DNA from: Planococcus circulans
GTDB taxonomy: Bacteria; Bacillota; Bacilli; Bacillales_A; Planococcaceae
Length of the DNA: 64,000 nt
Direction: 5' to 3'
Assembly: GCF_020023385.1 (NCBI RefSeq)
Contig: NZ_JAIQCL010000005.1
Location: 62,001-126,000, forward strand
How positions within the stretch are numbered: the stretch's first letter is position 1; each line of letters begins with the position of its first letter. This document shows positions 8,925-16,732 of the stretch, one piece after another. The position numbers were made by a program, and so were the translations under genes. The notes beneath the pieces are model-generated. The model did no database searches. It saw only the letters and a program-made list of their open reading frames with translations, and was not told the origin of the DNA.

Positions 8925-9890
8925 TCATTTCATTAATTGCAAGACCTGTTCTTTAGTGGGCAATGAAGAGAGTGCCCCTTTACCTGTAGTAGCTAAAGCT
9001 CCGCTCGCATTTGCAAATGCCAGTATTTCTTTATGGTGCTCACTTATTAAAAATTCTACATCAGCTTGTTGTGCATGCAGATCCAAAAGCTGGTACAAGA
9101 AACCGCCAATGAATGCATCTCCTGCACCAGTGGTGTCCTCTACTTCCACAGAATATCCCATAGATGAATATTTTTTGTGTTGTACGTGAATATCTGCTCC
9201 TTCCGCCCCTTTAGTCAAGACTACGGCTAGTACATCCCCTGTAAATAAAGACCGAACAGCTTTTTGTTCATCCGCTATGCCTGTAACAAACTCCAGTTCT
9301 TCGTCGGAGATTTTAACAATATGCGCCATCGGGAGAAATCCCAAAATTGTCTTCCGGCATTCCTGTGGATCTTCCCAAAGAGCCAGACGCACGTTTGGAT
9401 CGAAACTAATGATTCCGCCACTCATTTTGGCTGCTTGAATCGCCTTGATATGTGCTTGTTTCATCGGACTCTTGACTAAGTCTACAGAACAAAAGTGCAA
9501 AAAATCCCCTTGGTTGAACCAGTCGGCATCTATTTCTGAATCTTCAAGAAGCAGATCTGCCGAAGGATTTCTATAAAACGAAAAGTCGCGCTCTCCATCT
9601 TCGCGCAATGACACAAAGGCAAGACCGGTATTCGCCTCCTTTGTTCTTGAAATCTTATCTGTTTCGACACCGAACTTTATCAATTGTTCCAATAGGTAAT
9701 CACCGAAGGCATCTTCCCCTAATTTGGTGATCAGCGAAGCCGTTCCGCCAAACTTTGCTACCGCAACAGCTACATTTGCTGGGGCACCACCAGGAACCCG
9801 CGTAAAAGAAACGACGTCTTTTAATGCGGATCCTTTTTCGTGGGGGATGAAGTCGATTAAGATTTCACCAATCGAAAATAATTTTCCCAT
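8925..9890 (-). CDS. scrK: PfkB-family fructokinase
   Basis: A 321-residue ribokinase-superfamily sugar kinase that would phosphorylate fructose to fructose-6-phosphate in the cytosol. PfkB signature 1 is visible as GGAPANVAV (34-42). Signature 2, DTTGAGDAF (252-260), contains the catalytic base D258. It lies 32 bp downstream of a GH32 sucrose-phosphate hydrolase on the same strand, which gives the fructose assignment; other PfkB substrates remain possible. GGAGAGG precedes the ATG. The pair interrupts an otherwise conserved housekeeping order (ispH to yqfO). Confidence 0.85.
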   Translation of the reverse strand: MGKLFSIGEILIDFIPHEKGSALKDVVSFTRVPGGAPANVAVAVAKFGGTASLITKLGEDAFGDYLLEQLIKFGVETDKISRTKEANTGLAFVSLREDGERDFSFYRNPSADLLLEDSEIDADWFNQGDFLHFCSVDLVKSPMKQAHIKAIQAAKMSGGIISFDPNVRLALWEDPQECRKTILGFLPMAHIVKISDEELEFVTGIADEQKAVRSLFTGDVLAVVLTKGAEGADIHVQHKKYSSMGYSVEVEDTTGAGDAFIGGFLYQLLDLHAQQADVEFLISEHHKEILAFANASGALATTGKGALSSLPTKEQVLQLMK

Positions 9891-9922
9891 TCAGCACCTC
9901 TCCCTCTTTAATCGCCACGCTA

Positions 9923-11392
9923 TCAATAGTCCCATTTCACTGCTTTAAACGCTGCGGTTCCACCCGTTGCAAAAAAACGAATTTCCTTGCTTTTTCTATC
10001 CGGGAAAATACGGGAAGTGAATACTTCTGCTCCATCGTTCACAAAAATTTCGACAGATGAAGCATCAACGAACAAATGGAACTTGTATACGGTTTCAGTC
10101 ATTCCGCATTTTCTTTCAGTTCCAAACGTGCTGCCGATTACTTGGCCTGACAGTGTACGATCCAGTATAACTTTCCCTTGCATCGCATCATATTTGATCA
10201 CCGTTTTTTCTTCTTCTCCCGCACGGAATTCTATTCCGTATTCTAAGGCATCCCCTTGTTCAAACTCACATATAAGTTCGTAAGTGACGCCAGAAAATCC
10301 ATCATACGCTTTCTTTTCATGTGAAATTCTATCCGTTGCTTCGACTTTCGTTTTACGAAGTGACTGAAGTTCCTGAACAGGTTTTTGTATGATCTTTCCA
10401 TCTTGAACCACTAATTCTCTTGGAAGGGTCAAACAGTGTGCCCATCCATTTATATCGCTGGGATACTCGATTTCAGGCAATCCCATCCAGGCGACCATAA
10501 GACGTCTGCCCTCTGGATCTTCCATGGTATGAGGCGCATAAAAATCAAAACCCCTGTCGAGTTCTACAAAGTTTCCATGAGCCAATTCCTGTAGTTGCAG
10601 ATTTATCTTCTTGCCCAGCACGTAACCCGCCTGGTAAATATTTTGATACAGATCCCCTTCCGGTTCCAGCCCTTGCGGAGAGAAAATCAGAACACCTTGA
10701 TTTTCTATCTCAAAATAATCCGGACATTCCCACATAAAACCAAATAAATCCAATGCGGTAGCAAGTTCTCCTTCAAAATTCCATTCCAGCAAGTCCGATG
10801 AACTTAATAGACAGACACATCCGGTTTTATCGGTCCTTTGCGCTCCAATCACCGCATAAAACCTTTCTCCCTCTTTCCATAATTTCGGATCACGGAAATG
10901 CTCTGTATATCCTATCGGAACTTTATCGAGAACTGATTTTTCCAATTTGATGATGTTTTCTTGTGCATCCATAATGGCTATGCATTGATGTGGATGTCTT
11001 TCAAAATTCTCATCCCGCGTATTGCCCGTATACAATAAATAGATATTTCCGTTATGCTCAATGGCACTTCCGGAATAGGCTCCATGGCTGTCAAAATAAT
11101 CGTCTGGTTGGATGGCTATTCCGACATTCTTCCAGTTTACAAGATCTGTGGATTTGGTATGGTACCAATATTTCAACCCATGAAAAGGACCTAACGGATG
11201 CCATTGATAAAACAGATGGTATTCCCCGTTATAGTAACAGAAACCATTCGGATCATTGAGAAGCCCTGAAACTGGTTGAATATGGAACGTTTGCCGCCAC
11301 GAGCAGCCATTGACCCTTAAAATCAGCATGTCTATCTCTTTTTGGCTCACCTGATCGAGTCGGATGTATTTTTTCTCTCGTTGTAATTCCAT
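9923..11392 (-). CDS. scrB: Sucrose-6-phosphate hydrolase (GH32)
   Basis: A 489-residue cytosolic beta-fructofuranosidase. The GH32 catalytic triad is clear: nucleophile D47 in NDPNG (46-50), transition-state stabiliser in FRDPK (166-170) and acid/base E222 in WECPD. The last 150 residues form the usual beta-sandwich domain. There is no signal peptide, which fits hydrolysis of sucrose-6-phosphate delivered by a PTS. Start chosen at 11392 (MELQREKKYI), 12 bases after AAAGGAG. Upstream is a leader with a 38-bp perfect palindrome containing a cre-like core. No sucrose PTS component or LacI-type repressor is encoded in the window. Confidence 0.9.
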   Translation of the reverse strand: MELQREKKYIRLDQVSQKEIDMLILRVNGCSWRQTFHIQPVSGLLNDPNGFCYYNGEYHLFYQWHPLGPFHGLKYWYHTKSTDLVNWKNVGIAIQPDDYFDSHGAYSGSAIEHNGNIYLLYTGNTRDENFERHPHQCIAIMDAQENIIKLEKSVLDKVPIGYTEHFRDPKLWKEGERFYAVIGAQRTDKTGCVCLLSSSDLLEWNFEGELATALDLFGFMWECPDYFEIENQGVLIFSPQGLEPEGDLYQNIYQAGYVLGKKINLQLQELAHGNFVELDRGFDFYAPHTMEDPEGRRLMVAWMGLPEIEYPSDINGWAHCLTLPRELVVQDGKIIQKPVQELQSLRKTKVEATDRISHEKKAYDGFSGVTYELICEFEQGDALEYGIEFRAGEEEKTVIKYDAMQGKVILDRTLSGQVIGSTFGTERKCGMTETVYKFHLFVDASSVEIFVNDGAEVFTSRIFPDRKSKEIRFFATGGTAAFKAVKWDY

Positions 11393-11452
11393 CTCTTGTT
11401 TATTCTCCTTTTAGTAAAAGCAAAATCTTTCGATGAAACCCTTTCCCCCGCT

Positions 11453-11490
11453 GAAAATCCTTTATGGAAGCGCTTCCATAAAGGATTTTC
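11453..11490. promoter_or_regulatory. 38-bp perfect palindrome with cre/LacI-type core
   Basis: A perfect inverted repeat centred on GCGC. The inner 14 bp, TGGAAGCGCTTCCA, match the CcpA/LacI-family operator pattern, and the symmetry continues 12 bp further on each side. It lies 61 bp upstream of the scrB start codon. It fits an operator for a sucrose repressor and/or CcpA. On RNA it would form a very stable hairpin, but no T tract follows on the minus strand. Confidence 0.75.
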
Positions 11491-11633
11491 AAAATTCACC
11501 TTTCTTCCTGGCATCTGCAGTTGTTAAATAAAGATAACTCGAATGGATCGATAAGAACGATTTTGTTCGGTGATGTTTGAAATGAGGATGATATTCGTTC
11601 GTGGCAACGCAACTTCGTTTTAATTTCTACCTT

Positions 11634-11642
11634 ATTATACCA
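11634..11642 (-). promoter_or_regulatory. Candidate extended -10 promoter of scrB
   Basis: The minus strand reads TGGTATAAT (TATAAT at 11634-11639) with no clear -35. It would give a leader of about 235 nt containing the palindrome. Confidence 0.4.
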
Positions 11643-11710
11643 TAAAAAACCCCAATCAGCTTATCAGACAACCTGGAAAACAAGCTAGTTAATCAATATA
11701 TGAATGCAAA

Positions 11711-11736
11711 AAAGAAGAGGCCACAGCCTCTTCTTT
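11711..11736 (-). terminator. Terminator of trmK-yqfO
   Basis: AAAGAAGAGGC / GCCTCTTCTTT hairpin followed by TTTT on the minus strand. It overlaps the yqfO stop codon. Confidence 0.85.
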
Positions 11737-12848
11737 TAAATGAACCGGAAAGGTTCTGTATTTGTCTGTGACGGCAGGAATTCGCATTGCCAAGTCGGCT
11801 GCTGCTTGGACATATGGTCCACAACGCCCTGGATCATCACTTTTTCCACATGATGTCCTGGATCGATGACATGAAGCCCCATCGCCTCTGCATCCTGTGC
11901 GACATGGAAATACAAATCGCCTGTGACATAGACGTCCGCTCCCGCGCGCTTGGCCTGCTGGATGTATTTATTGCCATCGCCTCCGAGTACAGCCACTTTT
12001 TTGATGGTGGCATTGGGATCGCCAACCATGCGCAGGGATGGAACATCCAATTGCTGTTTTGCCCAATCGGCAAATTCGCTCAATGCCATCGGGGTCTCCA
12101 ATGTTCCGACGCGTCCCAGCCCCATCGCAATTTCTTTGTTTTCCAAAGTAAAGACATCATATGCCACTTCTTCGTAGGGATGCGCCGCGATCATCGCTTT
12201 GATGACGCGATCTTTTTCGTTCTTGCGGACGACGACTTCCACTTTCGATTCAGCCGTCACTTCCATTTTCCCGGCTTCTCCGATATAGGGATCTGCTTCA
12301 AAAGTCGGGCGGAAACGGCCGGTACCGGATAAGGTATAGCTGCAGTATTCATAATCGCCGATCGCTCCGGCTCCTGCTTTGCCGAAGGCATCACGAACGG
12401 CCTCTTCATGGCTTTCCGGAACGAAGACCGCAATTTTCACCAATTCCGCTTCATAGGTCGGAACCAGAACGCTGGTGTTTTTCAATCCCAGGGCATCCGC
12501 CAACAAATCATTGACTCCGCCAGTTGCTACATCCAGGTTCGTGTGTGCGGCATAGACGGCAATATCGGATTTGATGATTTTTTCCATCAGACGTCCTTGT
12601 GGAAAATCGGTCTGCAGGTTTTTTAACGGACGAAAAATCGGAGGATGATGCGCAATGATCAATCCCGCGCCTTTGGCAATCGCTTCATCCACGACTTCTT
12701 CATTGACATCCAGTGTCACCAGGACCCGTTCGATTTTCTTATTCAACGATCCTACATGCAAACCGATTGGATCGCCTTCCATTGCCAGATACTTGGGCGA
12801 CCATTTCTCGAATTCTTCAATGATTTGCTGGCCATTAGGAATTTTCAC
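11736..12848 (-). CDS. yqfO: Nif3-like dinuclear metal centre protein (YqfO family)
   Basis: A 370-residue DUF34/NIF3 protein. Conserved metal-ligand segments at both ends are visible: LIIAHHPPIF near 63-72, AAHTNLD near 99-105 and the C-terminal DPGHHVEK near 325. The middle (about 130-240) is the PII-like insertion typical of the long Bacillota form, with AAHPYEEVAYDVF. Members are often annotated GTP cyclohydrolase 1 type 2, but a cellular role is not firmly established. The start overlaps the trmK 3' end by 14 bp, as in B. subtilis yqfN-yqfO, indicating coupled translation. Confidence 0.9.
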   Translation of the reverse strand: MKIPNGQQIIEEFEKWSPKYLAMEGDPIGLHVGSLNKKIERVLVTLDVNEEVVDEAIAKGAGLIIAHHPPIFRPLKNLQTDFPQGRLMEKIIKSDIAVYAAHTNLDVATGGVNDLLADALGLKNTSVLVPTYEAELVKIAVFVPESHEEAVRDAFGKAGAGAIGDYEYCSYTLSGTGRFRPTFEADPYIGEAGKMEVTAESKVEVVVRKNEKDRVIKAMIAAHPYEEVAYDVFTLENKEIAMGLGRVGTLETPMALSEFADWAKQQLDVPSLRMVGDPNATIKKVAVLGGDGNKYIQQAKRAGADVYVTGDLYFHVAQDAEAMGLHVIDPGHHVEKVMIQGVVDHMSKQQPTWQCEFLPSQTNTEPFRFI

Positions 12849-13548
12849 GCTGCAGCACCTCTTCCACCAATTGAATTTTTTCGATCAATTCCTGTTTTTT
12901 CCCGATGATTTCCATCGTCTGGGCTGTCGCTTCCATTGAAGCGACAATATTTTTCCATTGTTCGCTTTCACGGATCCATTTTTCACGGAAAATCTCCGTC
13001 TTTTGCTTCATCAGTTCCGGCCCCATCAATAATTGCTGTTGAGTCAATAAAACAGGTGACAACGTTTTTTCAAGCACCAGAATTTCATAAATCTTTTCAT
13101 TTTCCTTTAATATTTCTTCTTCTGTAATAACCCAGTCGTTCGCAGCTGCCCAATCACGGATGGATTTGGCATGGACATTCGGCTGCAGAATCAACCGTTC
13201 CATCCCATCAAGCCGTTCTTTCCCCTGCTCCAAAATCGAGCAGATCAACGGACCGCCCATACCTGCAATGGTGACAGCAGTAATGCCGTCTTCAGGCTGG
13301 ATGGCATCAAGTCCGCTTGCCAGCCTGACATCAATCTGTCCGGTAAGGCCTTCCTGCTGTACTTGTTTCCGGGCCGATTCAAAAGGGCCTTTGACAACTT
13401 CTCCAGCAACTGCCTTGTCCGCTACTCCGTTCAATACCAGGTAACAAGGCAGATAAGCGTGATCGCTGCCGATATCTGCGACCACCGCGCCTTTAGGCAC
13501 GTGATAGGCCACTCTTGTCAACCGGTGTGATAATTGTTGAGCATTCAT
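12835..13548 (-). CDS. trmK: tRNA (adenine(22)-N(1))-methyltransferase
   Basis: A 237-residue SAM-dependent methyltransferase forming m1A22 in tRNA. The Rossmann SAM site is VVADIGSDHAYLP (22-34) and the catalytic-region motif is IAGMGGPLI near 94-102, followed by LILQPNVH. The last 90 residues are a long charged coiled-coil domain, as in B. subtilis YqfN (TrmK). The gene overlaps yqfO. GGAGGATTTCA precedes the ATG. A strong terminator separates it from cccA, so trmK-yqfO probably form their own unit, although I saw no clear promoter. Confidence 0.93.
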   Translation of the reverse strand: MNAQQLSHRLTRVAYHVPKGAVVADIGSDHAYLPCYLVLNGVADKAVAGEVVKGPFESARKQVQQEGLTGQIDVRLASGLDAIQPEDGITAVTIAGMGGPLICSILEQGKERLDGMERLILQPNVHAKSIRDWAAANDWVITEEEILKENEKIYEILVLEKTLSPVLLTQQQLLMGPELMKQKTEIFREKWIRESEQWKNIVASMEATAQTMEIIGKKQELIEKIQLVEEVLQRENS

Positions 13549-13570
13549 TGAAATCCTCCTAATTTGACAG

Positions 13571-13605
13571 AAAAACCCTTAGCTCCAGAAGAACTAAGGG
13601 TTTTT
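13571..13605 (-). terminator. Terminator of cccA
   Basis: A perfect 12-bp stem (AAAAACCCTTAG and its complement) right after the cccA stop, with a T run on the minus strand. Confidence 0.9.
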
Positions 13606-13610
13606 AGATG

Positions 13611-14000
13611 CTATTCGAGTGATAATACCCACTCAGCCATTGCTGCTACGTTCTCTTCTGGAACAAGCCCGCCTGGCATCGTGCCTTTACCGTTGATCAA
13701 AATTTCTTCGATATCTTCTTGTGGAAGTTCAGTGCCAACTAATGATGGACCTACTCCGCCTTCATAGCTTGAACCGTGACAAGAAATACAGTTTGCCTGT
13801 GCGTGTGCTTCAGGATCGAAATCCCCTTCAGCTGTTTCTCCGCCTTCTTCACCTTCAGCAGCTTCTCCGCCGCCTTCTTCTGTTGCATGTTCTTCTGCGA
13901 TTTCAGCTTCGTTGTTAACTCCTTCTATTGATAAGAAGAAAATTAAACCAATACCGAACGCCATGATTAAGATATAAGGTACAATTGCATTTTTTTGCAT
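13611..14000 (-). CDS. cccA: Membrane-anchored cytochrome c-550
   Basis: A 129-residue small c-type cytochrome. Residues 7-27 form an uncleaved hydrophobic anchor. An extremely acidic Glu/Gly linker (about 30-66) follows, then one haem domain with CISCH (71-75) and the axial Met in GTMPGG (M108). It should sit on the outer face of the cytoplasmic membrane and carry electrons to a terminal oxidase. B. subtilis cccA occupies the same position between trmK and sigA. The RBS is GGGAGGGG. The acidic linker is longer than in the B. subtilis protein as I recall it. Confidence 0.93.
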   Translation of the reverse strand: MQKNAIVPYILIMAFGIGLIFFLSIEGVNNEAEIAEEHATEEGGGEAAEGEEGGETAEGDFDPEAHAQANCISCHGSSYEGGVGPSLVGTELPQEDIEEILINGKGTMPGGLVPEENVAAMAEWVLSLE

Positions 14001-14216
14001 CCGTTACCCCTCCCTCTACTAAGTTCTGCTTTATGATATTATTCGTATCATTCATTATTGTACTGTATTATCCATGAAACGAAAAGTCTTATCAGGCAAC
14101 TTTTCCTTCTTTGTGACAAAAACGGTAATTTAATTTTTATTCGTCACAGGCTGGCATAGCTTTTCCACGATACTTTCCTGATAAAAGAAATATCCAACAA
14201 AAATTTCTGCAACGAT

Positions 14217-14243
14217 AAAAGCCCCGCATGCAGCGGGGCTTTT
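14217..14243 (-). terminator. Terminator of the acyl-CoA dehydrogenase gene
   Basis: AAAAGCCCCGC / GCGGGGCTTTT hairpin with a 5-nt loop, eight bases after the stop codon. Confidence 0.8.
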
Positions 14244-14250
14244 AAAATTC

Positions 14251-15390
14251 TCAGCAGCCGATCTGGCGTGCGATGACCATACGCTGAATTTCAGAAGTGC
14301 CCTCACCGATTTCCAATAATTTTGCATCACGCATATAGCGCTCTACTTCATATTCCTTCATATAGCCGTATCCCCCATGGATCTGAATGGCTTCGTCGGC
14401 CACTTCCATGGAGATTTCAGAAGCATAAAGCTTCGCCATTGAAGCCTCTTTCGTGAACGGACGTCCCTGATCTTTCAGCCAAGCAGCTTTATAGACCATA
14501 TTGCGTGCCAATTCAATCTTCATGGCCATATCCGCCAGCTTGAATTGAGTTACCTGGAACTCGGATAGAGGCTTGCCGAACTGCTTGCGTTCTTTTGAAT
14601 AAGCTAGCGCTTTGTTAAACGCCGCCTGGGCGATGCCTACAGCCATAGCGGCAATGCCGATACGCCCGCCGTCAAGCGTCACCAGGAACTGCTTAAAGCC
14701 GTCACCACGTTTGCCTAACAGGTTTTCTTTCGGCACCCGGACATTGTCCAACACCAATTCCGTCGTATTGGATGAATGCAGTCCCATTTTTTCGTAATTG
14801 TCGATGATGGTAAAGCCTTCAGCATCCGTCGGTACGATGATGGCGCTGATTTCCTTCTTGCCATCGTTCATACCGGTAATCGCAGTAATCGCCAAATGTT
14901 TGGCATAGCTGGCATTCGTGATATAGACCTTCGAACCATTGATGACCCAATCGTCGCCATCTTCCACCGCGCGGGTTTCAGTTCCTCCAGCATCCGATCC
15001 GGCATTGGGTTCCGTCAATCCGAAAGCACCGAATGATTCGCCGGTACAGATCGGCGCCAGGTATTTTTCTTTTTGTTCTTCAGTCCCGAATAAATTCAGC
15101 GGCGCCCCGCCAAGTGAAATATGCGCAGAGTAGGTGATGCCTGTAGATGCACAGGCACGGCTCAATTCTTCTGTCACAATAGCAAAACTGGTGGTGTCCG
15201 ATCCCGCTCCGCCATACTTTTCATCAAACGGCAAGCCCATCATCCCCATGTTGGACAGCTGTTTAAAGATTTCAGTCGGAAATGCTTTGGAACGGTCGCG
15301 GTCAATGGCACCTGGTGCCACCACCTTATCGGCAAATTCCTTGATGGTCTTTTTGATCATTTGTTGTTCTTGTGTCAAATCGAAATCCAT
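14251..15390 (-). CDS. Acyl-CoA dehydrogenase (short-chain/butyryl type)
   Basis: A 379-residue FAD flavoprotein catalysing alpha,beta-dehydrogenation of acyl-CoA in fatty-acid or branched-chain catabolism. The family signatures FGLTEPNAGSDAGG (about 122-135) and QIHGGYGYMKEYEVERYMRD are present, and the catalytic base is the Glu of the C-terminal EGTSEIQR. Chain-length preference cannot be read from sequence; mmgC/acdA-like enzymes are the closest recalled relatives. GGGGATG precedes the ATG. The gene is flanked by its own terminator and lies between cccA and sigA, where B. subtilis has no such gene. Confidence 0.92.
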   Translation of the reverse strand: MDFDLTQEQQMIKKTIKEFADKVVAPGAIDRDRSKAFPTEIFKQLSNMGMMGLPFDEKYGGAGSDTTSFAIVTEELSRACASTGITYSAHISLGGAPLNLFGTEEQKEKYLAPICTGESFGAFGLTEPNAGSDAGGTETRAVEDGDDWVINGSKVYITNASYAKHLAITAITGMNDGKKEISAIIVPTDAEGFTIIDNYEKMGLHSSNTTELVLDNVRVPKENLLGKRGDGFKQFLVTLDGGRIGIAAMAVGIAQAAFNKALAYSKERKQFGKPLSEFQVTQFKLADMAMKIELARNMVYKAAWLKDQGRPFTKEASMAKLYASEISMEVADEAIQIHGGYGYMKEYEVERYMRDAKLLEIGEGTSEIQRMVIARQIGC

Positions 15391-15500
15391 TTGTGTACAT
15401 CCCCTTTGTCATGAATACGCTTACAACTTTCATTATATAGGGAAAATTAAGACAAACTCAAGCTTTAACTGGAATTCCTTTTTGTCTGATTCATAAAAAA

Positions 15501-15532
15501 GAGCCGCTTTCCGGAAAATCCGGCAGCGGCTC
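15501..15532 (-). terminator. Terminator of dnaG-sigA
   Basis: GAGCCGCT...AGCGGCTC stem with an inner CCGGA/TCCGG pairing and a run of six T on the minus strand, 13 bp after the sigA stop. Confidence 0.88.
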
Positions 15533-15544
15533 AAGTCTTTTTTT

Positions 15545-16699
15545 CTATTCAAGGAAATCTTTCAGGCGTTTGCTACGGGAAGGATGACGCAGTTTTCGCA
15601 AAGCTTTCGCTTCAATCTGGCGAATCCGCTCGCGCGTAACACCAAACACTTTGCCCACTTCTTCCAATGTCCGCGTACGGCCATCGTCCAAGCCGAAACG
15701 AAGGCGCAGCACGTTTTCTTCACGGTCGGTCAAAGTGTCCAGCACATCTTCCAATTGCTCTTTCAACAATTCATAGGCAGCGTGATCAGATGGCGATTGC
15801 GCATCCGAATCCTCGATAAAGTCACCCAAATGCGAATCATCTTCTTCACCGATCGGCGTTTCCAATGAAACAGGCTCTTGAGCGATTTTCAGGATTTCCC
15901 GCACTTTTTCAGGCAATAGGTCCATCTCTTCCCCGATTTCTTCCGGAGAAGGCTCACGGCCAAGATCCTGAAGCAGCTGGCGCTGTACACGGATCAGTTT
16001 ATTGATGGTTTCAACCATATGGACAGGGATACGAATTGTCCGCGCCTGGTCAGCGATAGCACGTGTAATAGCTTGCCGAATCCACCACGTTGCATAAGTA
16101 CTGAACTTGAATCCTTTTGAGTAGTCGAACTTCTCGACGGCTTTAATCAAGCCCATATTCCCTTCCTGGATCAAATCCAGGAACAGCATCCCGCGGCCGA
16201 CATATCGCTTAGCGATACTGACGACCAAACGCAGGTTGGCTTCAGCAAGACGTTTTTTCGCTTCTTCATCACCTTGTTCGATCAATTTAGCCAAGCGGAC
16301 TTCTTCTTCCGCTTTAAGCAGGTCGACACGGCCGATTTCTTTCAGGTACATCCGGACAGGGTCATTAATTTTGACGCCAGGCGGTACACTTAAATCATTC
16401 AAGTCGAATTTATCTTCAGTCGGTTTCATCAAGCGATCCAAATGTTCTTCATCATCGGATTTCCGCTCCAATTCGATGCCGTGGCCTTCCAGTTGATCGA
16501 TAAACTCTTCCACTGCATCGGATTCCATTTCGAAAACCGCTAATTTATCGGCAATTTGTTCGTAATTGAGCTCTCCGGTTTTTTTACCTGTTTCGATGAG
16601 CTGTTTTTTCGCTTCTTCGACAGTTGCTTCCGGACCTTCAGTAGTCAATGGTACATTGCTAGCTTCAACTTCAGTTTGGCGTTCAGATTTCTCAGCCAT
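15545..16699 (-). CDS. sigA: RNA polymerase primary sigma factor SigA (RpoD)
   Basis: A 384-residue housekeeping sigma-70. An acidic region 1.1 (about 1-90) is followed by region 1.2 ([11 protein letters not shown]), regions 2.1-2.4 including [17 protein letters not shown] and [11 protein letters not shown], region 3 ([12 protein letters not shown]) and region 4.2 with the helix-turn-helix [13 protein letters not shown]. It recognises TTGACA/TATAAT promoters such as those found here. The ATG follows AAAGGAGG, 33 bp after dnaG, conserving the dnaG-sigA macromolecular-synthesis operon. Confidence 0.97.
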   Translation of the reverse strand: MAEKSERQTEVEASNVPLTTEGPEATVEEAKKQLIETGKKTGELNYEQIADKLAVFEMESDAVEEFIDQLEGHGIELERKSDDEEHLDRLMKPTEDKFDLNDLSVPPGVKINDPVRMYLKEIGRVDLLKAEEEVRLAKLIEQGDEEAKKRLAEANLRLVVSIAKRYVGRGMLFLDLIQEGNMGLIKAVEKFDYSKGFKFSTYATWWIRQAITRAIADQARTIRIPVHMVETINKLIRVQRQLLQDLGREPSPEEIGEEMDLLPEKVREILKIAQEPVSLETPIGEEDDSHLGDFIEDSDAQSPSDHAAYELLKEQLEDVLDTLTDREENVLRLRFGLDDGRTRTLEEVGKVFGVTRERIRQIEAKALRKLRHPSRSKRLKDFLE

Positions 16700-16732
16700 G
16701 TGACTTCCTCCTTTAAAAAAACCGGAATTAAC

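Larger units (their letters stand above)
11393..11735. other. Intergenic region upstream of scrB
   Basis: 343 bp without a gene. It holds the palindromic operator (11453-11490), an extended -10 candidate at 11634-11642 and the yqfO terminator (11711-11736). Between about 11491 and 11633 I see no further structure. Confidence 0.7.

Noticed and set aside
11787-12332. 181-residue open frame opposite yqfO
   Set aside because: Antisense shadow; yqfO on the other strand has all its conserved metal motifs.
14001-14216. Small gene between cccA and the acyl-CoA dehydrogenase
   Set aside because: Only short frames without RBS are present; the region looks like AT-rich upstream sequence of cccA.
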